Assembly (NCBI RefSeq): GCF_963678635.1
Contig: NC_087068.1
Coordinates: 37,457,436-37,521,435 of the forward strand
Length of the DNA: 64,000 bases
Reading direction: 5' to 3'
DNA from: Symsagittifera roscoffensis
Taxonomy: Eukaryota > Xenacoelomorpha > Acoela > Convolutidae
Shown: positions 12,201 to 24,200 of the stretch, in pieces
How the letters are laid out: the number at the start of each line of letters is the position of its first letter
Position numbering within the stretch: the first letter of the stretch is position 1
Notes under the pieces: generated by a model
What the model saw: only the letters and a program-made list of their open reading frames with translations
Database searches by the model: none
What the model was told of the DNA's origin: nothing
Program-made: the position numbers and the translations under genes

Positions 12201-15200
12201 AGAGTTTAAATTAGCCAAATTAGTCTTAATGAGTCAAAATCATGAGTATATTACGGATATCATTATTTGAGACCGTATTTTTACCGCGTTTATGATAAAA
12301 CCAAAATAGTTATGGCGGCTGAAGTTGATGCTCATAAATTCACCACTTTTATTCGGATTTTTTTCGAGTTATGGACGTAATTAGTACTCTTGTATAGGTC
12401 TTGGCTATTTTTTTTGCACAGGAAAAGTCTTAAAATTTATTCACGCGCAATTTTGATTTTTCGTGGTTTGACTTATGATTTCTTTTCAAGTTCAGTGCAT
12501 TTCCATTGTTAAAAGGAAGGCAAACCCCACTATCGAACATCAAAAGTGTCAAGGTCACGAAAAATGTGATCAACTACTAATTTCGGAATTGAAAATTGAT
12601 TATCAGATTTCCCAGCGAAATAAAAGTTTTAACTATTGATCCCGTTTTCTCAAATTGAGTTAAAAAGTGTCCATCATGAATTGTTCTACAAATCTACAGA
12701 GAGTTTTAAGGCCATCTATTTTTCGAAATTCAAAGTTGAAGTTTTTTTGAACAAATCAAGTGTTTTTTTTTTTCAGTTTCCTTGCGTTCATTACTCTTTT
12801 CCAACTGTCAGTTGGCTATGTTTGATTTTTCCAAGTTCATTTTACTTCCTTTAATAGAAGCAAGGCCAACTCCACTATCCAAAAGAAAAATCTAAAGGTC
12901 ACGAAAAACGTGGTTGACTGTTAATTTCAAAAATGTAATTTGGTTATCATATAACCTAGCGAAATAATTAAGGTAGTTAAAATCATTTAAAAAATTCTAG
13001 AAAATTAATTGTTCCAGAAATTGCAAGGCAATTCTTTTTTTTCTCAAAAAATTGAGTTAAAATAATTTAAAAAATTATAGAAAATTAATTGTTCCAGAAA
13101 TTCCAAGGCCATCTTTTTTTCTCAAAAAATCGAAAATTGAGTTTTTTTTTTAAAAAAAACAGTCAGTTTGTTTTTTCTGTTTACTTGCGTTCATTGACTT
13201 TCCCAACTGTCTGTTGGCTATGTTCCTGAAATTCAAAGAGCTTTAAGGCATATACTTTTTCTTTAAAATTCGCAAGTTGAATTTTAAAAAAACAAGTCAG
13301 TTTTTTTTCTATTTCTTTACGTTCATTACTTTTTTCCAACTCTCACTTGGCTATGTTTTTATTCGCAGTGAAAATATCGAAATCAATTTTTAGATTTATA
13401 TTAAGATCATCTTAATGGTTTCCTCGTTTATGTTACAGGAAACAACATGCACCCTCAACAGGATTCTCCAACCTGAACAAACTTGCACCCAGTGGTACTC
13501 TAGGGTCCGACGATGTCAACCACAGAGGCGAGAGCGGTTCAGCCGGGGTCAATAGACCACAGTTAGGATCGACACCTGTGAACAGCAAAGAACTTATTTC
13601 GAAATTGCAGAAACTGCTGGACTTGGCGAGTGAATTGCACCAGAAGAACGAACTAGATAGGAGTCGAGATTCAATTCAAGGCTAGTTTTAACTTTTACCA
13701 TTACTACTTTTGTGCTGTCCTCTTCATAACAGCCGCACTTTAAGAAGCGAGGGACTTGGTATTAAATCCTTCGGGAAATTTGCGCAGTAATAAATGATAA
13801 TATAATAGCCATTTGCTGTGCAAGCTGCAGTGTTCAGACCAATGAAGTCATGAATAGAACAATAAAAAAACTGAAACGCCGTTGATTTTCTGGGCATTTC
13901 TAAAAATAAGGCAATATTAGCTTGGGTACGCTTGAAGCGTAAAAAAACGGGAATGATTTAAATGGGAGTGATTATCCATATGACCGCTAAAAATACGTCT
14001 GAAAACAAAATAATTCAGACACTGAGATAGCTATTTCTGCTATTTCCTGTTTGAATCCAAATCACAGCGAAAGGGCTTTTATTTGACAAAACTACTCTCG
14101 ATTCCGTCCGAGCGTTCTACGAGGTGCATGAAGTCGCTTGAAAAAAGCTACCATAGTTCTTTTTGACTTCGTGAAGTGGTGTGAACCAAAGCGTAGTGGG
14201 CCTACGATTTGGCGGTTGAAAAAGAGTAAAATACTTGTGTTAATTTTTAGTTAAAAACGTATAAGTTGAAAAGATTGCAATACTTGAATCCAGTAAAATA
14301 ACTGCTCCAAGCGAAGTTTAAATGAACTGTTCAGATGGCGCCATAATAGAGGAAGACCCGATTGAGGAAACATTGGCGCAATTAGGGTTGAGGTCTACTT
14401 CCTACCATGACAACGGACTAGACAGTGAATTGGACGACGACAATTCTTCAACACTCTCTTTCAGATCAGTGGACCAAGACGTGAGTCATTGTTTACACCT
14501 TAAGATCTAACTTTGGCTTACAGAATGTTTTTGGCTCTGAACTAAAATATTCATTGTGTAAAGCGAATTGTTACAAAACGGTATCAAAATAATAAGATAT
14601 TCCAGGCTTATTTTGTTTTTTTGGTGTTTTTTTTACAGAAGTATGCTCCCGAAAATATCTTGCAAATATTTCTCGTATTTGCGTTGCATCTACTTGGGAA
14701 TTCGAGCCCTAAAACTGTTCCCTGACAACTAGGCACAAAAAGAAGACCCTAAAATTTTGCAAAAACGCGGAAAAGTTTCATTGAATTTTATTACCGTAGA
14801 TCTTTTTTCATAGGAAGAAAGACAGCTTTTCTAGAGAAAGTTTGGCGTTTTTACAAGAAAAATGAAGTTTTCCAAATTTTTAAGAACTGGGAATCAATTT
14901 TTTTTGGACCCTATGAAATACAATCACTTTTCAGTCATGAAAATATAAACTTGCTGCTTCGTCTTGAAGTGTATACTTTTCGACAGTCTAAAAAGGCTTT
15001 TGATTGGTTCAAAGTTTTCTGCCATTCGGTCTATCCGCCATGAGTTACTGAAGTCAATGAAAAAGTCATATTGATCTGGAATAATTGCGGAAGGAATGCT
15101 TCTTTTTTAATAAGCAGAGGCAGACGCCACATAGATAAAGAAATCTTCAATTTCAATCAGGGGTTTATTTTAGCCAGTCTTATGTTGCGTATTAATCAGA

Positions 15201-18200
15201 TTTCACATACGCATTATGGTGTGATTGCACATTTACATGTGTGTGAAACGTCGAAAGACAGTTTTAAAACAAGAATTAATTCTCCTTGTTATGTTATCAT
15301 ATAGATAATATAGATAGATTAGTATTTAAATAATGTCATGACAATAGAAGTAAATACAACTTAAATCTTTCATAAGTTGACAGAGAGTGAATAGAGCGCA
15401 TGCTGTTAAGGTTCAAGTGGATTGGCAGGTCGGTAACGACCTTGACCGATAATGGAGTTTAGCACGAAATAGCTAGCACACTGATGACGTCATGTTTAAG
15501 ACTAAACAACGACGCACCACATTTCCCCCTCTCGGGAAAAGGATTCAAACCGTGTTTGAATTTCTTTACTCTTAAGTACAAAATTAATAAATGCGCTTTT
15601 ACATATGAAACCGTGAAGGTAGGCAAAGAGATTTATGGAAAATGACTATCATAGATGAAGGTTTGATATGAATTTAAAGATTATGGCGAGAACAAGATAC
15701 AAAAATTTGTATAATTTCTGGACCAAATGCTGAATTGATAAATGCGAAAGTTTTAATTAGACAAGGTACGATAGTTTGTATGATTTCTGGACCAAATGCT
15801 GAATTAGATAAATGCAAAAGTTTCATTTATCTGACCGACATGAAGTTTTACAAATAGAAATTTGGTATAAAGTTTAAAGTTTTAACAAATACAGGGTACA
15901 ACAGTTTGTATAAGTTCTGGACCAAATGCCGAATTCGATAAATACAAAAGTTTTATCTATCTGATCGACGCGAAGGAAAGTCGGAAGTACTCGTTTTGGG
16001 GAAACGAATAAATTTCCTATGTTTTGGGGAATCCTCGGGTATATCAGCCCGAGACTGGCTTGCTTGATTAGTACGATCAGAACCGGACATGACAAAACGG
16101 ACTTTCTTATCCGGAGAGGCAGGAGTTGACGGAGGCGTAGTTGTTGACTGAGACTGAATGACATTAACTGAGTGTCTAATAGGGCTACCGTAGAATGTAG
16201 TTTGCTTTTTGCGTCGAGAAGAAGATCGTGACGAATTTGACGAAGAAGACATATTCCCACCCTGTTCCGAAAGTATGCCGTGACTATCTTGGGTGTTAGA
16301 GCCCGATGCCACCAATTTTGATGAAGTTCCTACTTGTGACTTCGAGATTGACGATTCTTCGTCTGAAGAAATGGGAATAAGATCTGAGCCTACTGGGGTC
16401 ATTATTGGAATTGGCGCCTTTGACTTGATGCTAATAGGAATTTCCGCTCCTGAATTGCCAGACTTAGAGGAAGAGACAATAACTGTAGATTTCGGTTTGA
16501 CGTTAATACACCTTGGTTTGACGCTAATAGGAGCCTCTGTTCCTGGATTACCCGACGTAGAGGAAGAGACTGTCAAGTCTACCACCGGAGTAGAATGCTG
16601 TGGATACGGGATGTTCTGTATACCCGGAGCCTCCGAAGTTGCATCTTCCCTTAATTTTGACGCCACCATTTGACTGCGGGGTGGAGTATGTGAAACTGGC
16701 ATAGAGGGGAATTTCGAATGAGCAGGCACGTACACTGTTTTCGCTGAAATACGTTGCCTGGAACCCGATCGTTTGAGAGGCCTATTGTCTTCCGATGATG
16801 ATGTTGAAGATGGCACGTTTGGGCGTTTCTTCCCTTTCTTCACAGGAGTTAATTGTTTTCCTGAAAAACTTAGAGGGGTTGATTTATAATAACTTTCCCT
16901 TTATCAGAAATATATGTGGAATCAGTGATCCGCACGATTTTGCCCTTATAAGGTTTGAAAAGTTCTCTGCCAGACTTCCTATTTAGAAATTTCCGAAAAA
17001 TTTCGACCTTATTTGGTTCGTTCAATACTAAATAGTCCAAATTACGTTTTGGCAACGAAGGCGAATTTGTTCCGTTGGCATTTGGTTCCGGAATCTGAGG
17101 GTACCAGCAGACAAGTTCGAACGAAGAGTGGCTGCGAGGATTTGATTTCTCTCCGTCAGGGTCTTCAGGGCTTTGACCCCCTCCTGATGTGTTAGAGACT
17201 TTTTAAATGACAACCACTGGTTTGCGGATTGTGCCAAGCTCTCCAGTGCACGGTAGTGGGGTGTATCCGCTACTGAATCTGTGGTTCCACCAAAATGTGG
17301 AGACACCGTCGGGCTTGATTGTCCTTTCTTGACGACTTTGATTCTGGGGCGACTATCGCACTGCTCCCGTCGCTGCTCTGGTGTGAGCAAGTCCCGTTCC
17401 AAACGTTGGTTGTCTAAATGAATTTCCGACGTTAACCGATCAGCCGCTATAGATAGCTCCGTATTCGGAGGACGACCAAAATGAAGTTCAAACGGGGAGA
17501 CCCCGGTAACTGAATTTTTTGTAACCCGGATATCTTCAATAATATTCCTAAGGGTATCCTGAACATTAGAGAAATCCGAACTTAACCGAGAGGCGCCCAA
17601 ACGACGCTTAATTGTTTGTATCGACCGTTCGACTAAACCACAGCCACGATGGTCCCCCACCGGACAAAAATATTGTACAATATTTTTCTCTAGACAAAAA
17701 TTTTGCACTAATTTATTTTTAAAACCGGAGTACTGGTCTGTTTTAATGGATCTGGGGATACTGTGCTGTTGAATGTATGACTTGAGAAACTTAATGATCT
17801 TCCGTCCTCCCGTGGAACGCGTAATCATAGCCGACGGATATTTTGAATAACGGTCGATTGCGACCAAGATATAAATACTATTACCAAATGAGTCAAGTAG
17901 AGGGCCTGCGTAATCAAGTTGCAGCTCTTCATTAGGACCCGATAAAAGAGGTAACGGCTTGGATGAATTAAATGATACGTTCGCTTTCTAATTCTTACCA
18001 AACTTTGTGCACTGAGGACAATCTTTGCACAGTTGTATAATGTCCCGATGCATTCGGGGCCACCAGATGTATTGTGCTGCGTCAACCATTGCTAACTGAC
18101 CCGCATGCGATCTATGGAGTCGAGATAACAAAGGTTTGCGTAGACACATGGGAATAGCGATCCTATTATCCACCACAACACAGCCATCAACTACCGCTGC

Positions 18201-21200
18201 ACAATGCCAAAATGATTTAATATAGGAGTCGATACGGCAAAATCCTTCGTAATCCCGGTTGATAATTGCTCGTTTCATGAGGCTTAAACTGGCATCTTCA
18301 TCCGTGAGCTCCGATAATACATCTGAGTCCAGAATTCCCACCAGTCCAGTTAACGATTTCTGGTCCGCAGCGACCACTGGTGACTTTAAGATCTCGAGAC
18401 TGTTGACTGACTGAGATTGTTGTTTTGGTATCCTGCCCCGTTTGGATCTGAAATTCGCTAGAATACGGGCGTATTGACTCCTTAGTTCTACTCCTCGTTG
18501 AACTGTTGTAGATCTTCTGGGTCGAACAGTCCCCGCGCGAAACCGCGGCCTGGCTCTATCTGAGGAGAACCAATGTTGAGTGACCGGCAGATACTGATTT
18601 AACAACTGCTCGAAACTGTCGTTTGTGTTGTTGGTACTTGTGTTGGGATTCATTGCAGTCTGAAAGTGAAAAACACTCAAAATAATTTCACTCCAACCAA
18701 TCCGATATGTTGAAATCAAGACAAAAAAATTGATTATTAATGCCAACAGATGACAACCGCTCACTGCCAAAGTAATAATCCACAATGAAATTAGAAATGG
18801 CAGATAAATTGTGATCCATGCTGAGAAAGTGGCAAAATTCGGCATGTTAATACTTGACGCTGATTGGCTAGAATATGAGCCAACACTTTGGACGCCCTCT
18901 AGCGGAGAAGAAATCGATGGATTAGAGAAGTTATTTTGACTAATGGCGAACATTTTGTCGCCCTCTAGCGGATAGAAACTTTCCGATGTAGATTGAATGT
19001 CTTGAAATAAGACGCCCTCTACCGGTATATTTCCAAACTTGTTCGTTGCAACAAGTGAACTATTGATATCGGGACAATTGATCCGAGATTGACAATTTCC
19101 CAATAACTCAACTAGGTTAATTTGATCTGGTACGACAAAATCCTGACTTATCTCCACGTTATTGGATAACTCCTCAGATGAAGTATGATGCTTGGCCCAA
19201 CCGTCCAAGAATTCACATGCATCAAAGAATCGACTAATGCATTTGACAACATATTGTTCGTCAAAACTACTCGGTCGTGGAGCTTCAAATGTTGGGAAAC
19301 GAGATAAGTAATCCACGATTCCTAGCTTACAGCCGGAGATATGGAAAATATCGAAGTCGAAAGGTAATAACCTATCAGCCCATCTAGTTAAACGTGACTG
19401 ATACGTTTTGTTTCCACGGTTCGTCTTTAATGCAGATATGATTGCTTTATGATCAGTTAGAATCACGAAATGATTCCCTAACAAATATGTTCGGAAATGC
19501 TCACACGACCATACAATTGCTAGGAGTTCTAATTCATTGGTACTATATTTCTTCTCCTGATCGTTTAGAAAACGTGATGCAAAAGCAATTGGCACCCAAA
19601 CATCCTCCTCTATCTCCTGTTCTAATGCTGCACCCAGACCACTATGACTAGCGTCACATTTCACCCGCGAGTTCCGACTTTGGTCATAGTGATACATTTT
19701 TGTTATGTTCGCGATCAGCTGCAAGATGTTGCGAAACGCCATTTGCTGACATTCCCCCCACTCAAATTTGCTTTTATTACCTGCCGTCAGTGACGGGCGT
19801 AATTGGTCGGAATGGACCTGAAGATTCGGTAAAAACCGTTGTAGATGGTTGAGTATGCCCATGAATGAACGGAGTTGTTTGAGTGTCCTTGGTGGTTCCA
19901 GAGCGAGTACTGCCTCTATCTTAGAACGTTTCGGTCTGTATCCTTCTGAATCAATATCGTATCCTAACCAAGATAATTGATTTAAGGAAAACTCGCATTT
20001 CGAAAGTTTCATAGCAAAACCTTCTTTATCCAGACGACTTATCACCTTGTCTACAAGAATATTATGATCCTCGACTGAGCCCTTCGAAACAATCAGAATA
20101 TCATCAAGGAAACAAAATACTCCTGACAGACCCTGGAGAGTATTGTCCATCGCTTTTTGGAATTCCTTTGGCATGTCCGTAAGACCATAAAACCCCGTCT
20201 TGAACCGATACGTACCAGTTTGTTCTCCGCAGACGATATTAAAATTGCAATGTCGGCTAATTTCCTCACTGAGCGGAATCTGGCTGAAGGCATATTTTAA
20301 ATCTAAGGACGTAAACCAAACATCTCCTGAAATATCCGACGTAATTATCTGGGCGGCTGAGTCCAATAGTTCTAACAAATTTGGCATTTGGTAATGATTC
20401 TTATGAATTTGTTCATTCATAGGTTTAGCATCCATAGCTAATTTCACAGAACCATCTTTCTTCGCCGTAATTACTATCGGAGAGATGAAATATTCACTGG
20501 TACATTTATTCAATTTAACCACGTGCCCTTCATGAATGAGTTTTTGAATTTCCTGACCAACTTTATCTTGAATATGTACCGGCACTCTCCTTCCCTTTTC
20601 TTGAATTGGGACGAGTGGAGACTTGAACGTAGAGAATACTTTGTGGTTTTTAGCTTTGCCAATTCTATTGAACACCCGATGGAACTTCTGGTGAAAGTGA
20701 GATTTCCATGAATCCGATGTTAAATTCGGGTTTGATTGGGAAACTTCTCCCACCAAAGGACGATCTGGCCTGACTTGCGTTGTTCTTACTCCCAATTGTG
20801 GTTGCAAATCCAAACCCAGTAAACAACGTGTTCGATTTTCTGATATGAGGAATTTTGCAGACTTGATATGCCATCCCAAAGATGATACATCCACAATCAA
20901 CGTACCCATCAATTCAATTTTCTTCCGATTATAGTCAACGTAAACTGTATCAATTGGACTTTCTTGAACCGTGAAGAACTTGGCTGAAGGAACCGTTTTT
21001 ATAAAATAGTCTGCTGTCTTTTTATTCACGAAGGAGGCTGGACTCCCAGTATCCACTGTTGCCTTGAAAAACGTCTTACCACAACGTAGTGTAATCTGGA
21101 TGGAACGTAACTTGCCCGCGGCTGCATTTACCACCTCCAACTTTTTCACTGATTTAATTGGGAGACTTGGTTTCACAGCTGCTACAGATAAAACAGTGAA

Positions 21201-24200
21201 TTCCGACTCACTATCGGACGTGATGAAATTACATGTTTCTTCCACTGTCTCATCTGACTCAGCTTCCACGTTCGCTACCTTCTTAGAATTACAGCATTTG
21301 GCAAAGTGACCCTTTTTGTTACAATTCCTGCAAGTAACATTTCTGGCTGGACAACTCTGCTTGTGGTTTGGTGAGAATCTGTTACCACAGAAATAACATG
21401 ACTTCGATTTCTCGTTGATCTCCTTCTTCTTACCATTCTGGGCCCGATTAATCCTGTCTGAAAGTTTCTTACCCTGGACAGAGAAGGTGGGTTCCTGTTT
21501 TATCCGGGAATTCTGACCCATAGTAGCACCTGCCTGGGAATAATTGCCCGACGACGACGAACTCCCGAGTTGCCTTTGCAAGTCGGTTGCCGTCTGTGCT
21601 CCCTTTTCTTGCGGTAAAGCTGATTTCAGAGAATCCTCCGGAGTGGCACCTGGATGAATGCATAATTCTCTCTGAATATCCTTATATCTCATTTTGGCAA
21701 TGAAGATATCTCTGACGACTTCCTTTTCTTGATCAATTGTCCATCCACACAGGGCGGCTTGTCCCGTCAATCGTAAATAGAATGCTTCCAAACTTTCTCG
21801 GTCTGAATGTACCGCGTTGTAGATTTGCATACGTTCAATGATGAAATTTTTCTCCTTTTTGAATAGGAGAACACAGAATTCATGGAATTCCCGAAACGTT
21901 AATTCACTCAGATCTGCATGAGGATAACTTTGGAGGAATCTTTTCCTCCCTTCTGAGCCGAGCGAGAAAAATAAGCGAGATTTAACACGTTGTTCAACCT
22001 CGAAATAATACACTCCTGGTGCAACTCGGGGACCTTTCGCCCGGCGCTCTTCATTCATTTCTGTGACTTTCCGGACTGCTGCGTCATTACGTGCAATACG
22101 ACTTGCGATTGCTGCAGCATCTTCATCCGCCCCTACAACTTCTGGCTTTGGAGCAGGATCGTCGTGTACGACACCCGGCGGTTTTAATAACTCTCGTGGA
22201 TCGCATCTCTCTCTTAGAGTAATTGCCAAGTTGAATTGACCTATCCACGAGTCCCAGCTATGTGGTGGGTCCGCAGTTGGTTTATGCCAAAATACGGATA
22301 CGCCCAACAGGTCAGTTCGATCCTCGGAGGTCGAAACTGCTGGCTGCGCCATGTGAAACGTCGAAAGACAGTTTTAAAACAAGAATTAATTCTCCTTGTT
22401 ATGTTATCATATAGATAATATAGATAGATTAGTATTTAAATAATGTCATGACAATAGAAGTAAATACAACTTAAATCTTTCATAAGTTGACAGAGAGTGA
22501 ATAGAGCGCATGCTGTTAAGGTTCAAGTGGATTGGCAGGTCGGTAACGACCTTGACCGATAATGGAGTTTAGCACGAAATAGCTAGCACACTGATGACGT
22601 CATGTTTAAGACTAAACAACGACGCACCACAATGTGAAATATTTTCTTCGAAAGCTGAAATGCAACGATGAAAGCAAGCACTCAGCTAATTGAATGTTAT
22701 TCAATCTATCCTTCCCAATGAATGATGGGTTCGTGTTTCACATCTCAATATCGACTCTGATACCCGTCTGCTAATTTGTTCATCTGACTTAGATCGATAA
22801 AGGAATCGATAGCTCAACTTCAAAGAGCGAGTGAATAAGAATGAGCCATTGGGCAATCTCTTTTTGCCGAAAGACTGAATAATTGAGTTGTTTTGAGCAA
22901 TCAGATTTCACTATCCAAAAATCAACAGAAAACGAAAATTTCAGTCAGACTTTTAGACAGTCTAAAAAGGCCTTTGATTGGTTCAAAGTGTTCTGCCATT
23001 CGGTCCTTCTGCAATAAGAGTAATCACCATGGCAGTAAATTTAAGCAGACGTTTGATACCATATACAATTATACAATTGCTAGTACCAATCATACTGTTA
23101 TTGATTGTATTGCTACTTCCTCCGCCGTCTGACGTCATCTATTTTTATCTCTCTTTTCCTCTTCTTCGTGCTCCCATCTCTCCAGGCCAGTTTAGCTAAT
23201 GAATTAGATATGAAGAATACCTGGCTGTTCAAGCGAACAAAAAGTAGTGCGATTTTTCTGTAGCTTCTCATTACTTCACTTTTTCATTGGGATCAATTCA
23301 GCGGGAAATAAATTAGATTTTTTTTGACGAACATCAGGTAATTAGATAGGGTCGAGTCAGGTATCATATCCAAGTCGATTTCGTTGTGATTGGAACTTCA
23401 GAAAAGATTGGAAAAAATTATTGTGTCGAGACAAAATAATTCAAACTGTGCTAATTGGACTTATTTTCACAAGCAATCTAGTGAGTGTAGTGAATAGTTT
23501 GAATCTCCTTTTTTTTCCGAAATCGCTAATAGAAGTGCTAATTTGGTGGCAGTTTTGCTTTAATCGCGATCTATACCATTGGAAACTTCATAGCATCTGT
23601 TCTCTGCTTTATTGGTGGCCATTGTTAGTAAACTTGTAAGGGCCCAATGGGCAGATGCGAGGACGTGAGACTTCTAATCTCAATGTTGGAGATTCGAATC
23701 CGTTTATTATTTAAAGCTGACTTCTTACCATTTTTTTTTCATTTTAGCTGTTTTTGTCGTAATCTCATGTATTTGCAGCTTTGCCTCTGTGTTGAAACAA
23801 AGGAACGGGCGTTGGTGCTTTTTTTTCCAAAACGATTCGACTACCTAAAAGAAAGCTCGTATGGGGTCAAGTATGCTATCAGATTAAAAGCTCATATGGG
23901 TTCAAGTAGGGTATCAGATTAAAGCGCTGTCAGCTGTGTTTCAGATTTCAAAATCAAATTGTCTCAAGGTCGAGAAAAACTGGTCAGCTTTTTTGATTTT
24001 CAGATCAACTTGATTTCATTGAATTTGAACAACCTACTTACGTTTTTTTCACGTATTTATTGATAAATTTTTATCTCATTCTTGCGGTTTTATTTCATTT
24101 AGTTGTCATCTACTAAAAAAAATTCAGTGAGTAATTGAGAAATGAATCAACAGGATTTTTTTTCCAATGGGTTGAAAAGTGCAAGAGTCGATGAACGTAG

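Larger units (their letters stand above)
15242..22631 (-). mobile_element. Gypsy-type LTR retrotransposon, complete in outline
   Basis: A 7390-bp element inserted antisense in MIGA intron 5. It has two identical 280-bp LTRs (TG...CA ends), a 5-bp ATGTG target duplication at 15237-15241 and 22632-22636, a primer-binding site next to the 5' LTR and a polypurine tract next to the 3' LTR. The domain order is gag zinc knuckles, protease, RT, RNase H, integrase, which defines Gypsy (Metaviridae-type). LTR identity shows a recent insertion, yet pol carries one amber stop and two frame changes, so this copy is probably not autonomous. Confidence 0.96.

Noticed and set aside
16293-16673. 126-codon plus-strand frame opposite the Gypsy tail ORF
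   Set aside because: Antisense shadow of the low-complexity minus-strand frame.
17988-17990. Programmed readthrough of the amber codon in Gypsy pol
   Set aside because: The codon is followed by AAA GCG, not a known readthrough context, no pseudoknot is evident, and two other frame breaks lie downstream. A simple lesion or assembly error is more likely.
17825-18085. 86-codon open frame on the minus strand
   Set aside because: Overlaps the integrase region in another frame with no family similarity; a shadow frame.
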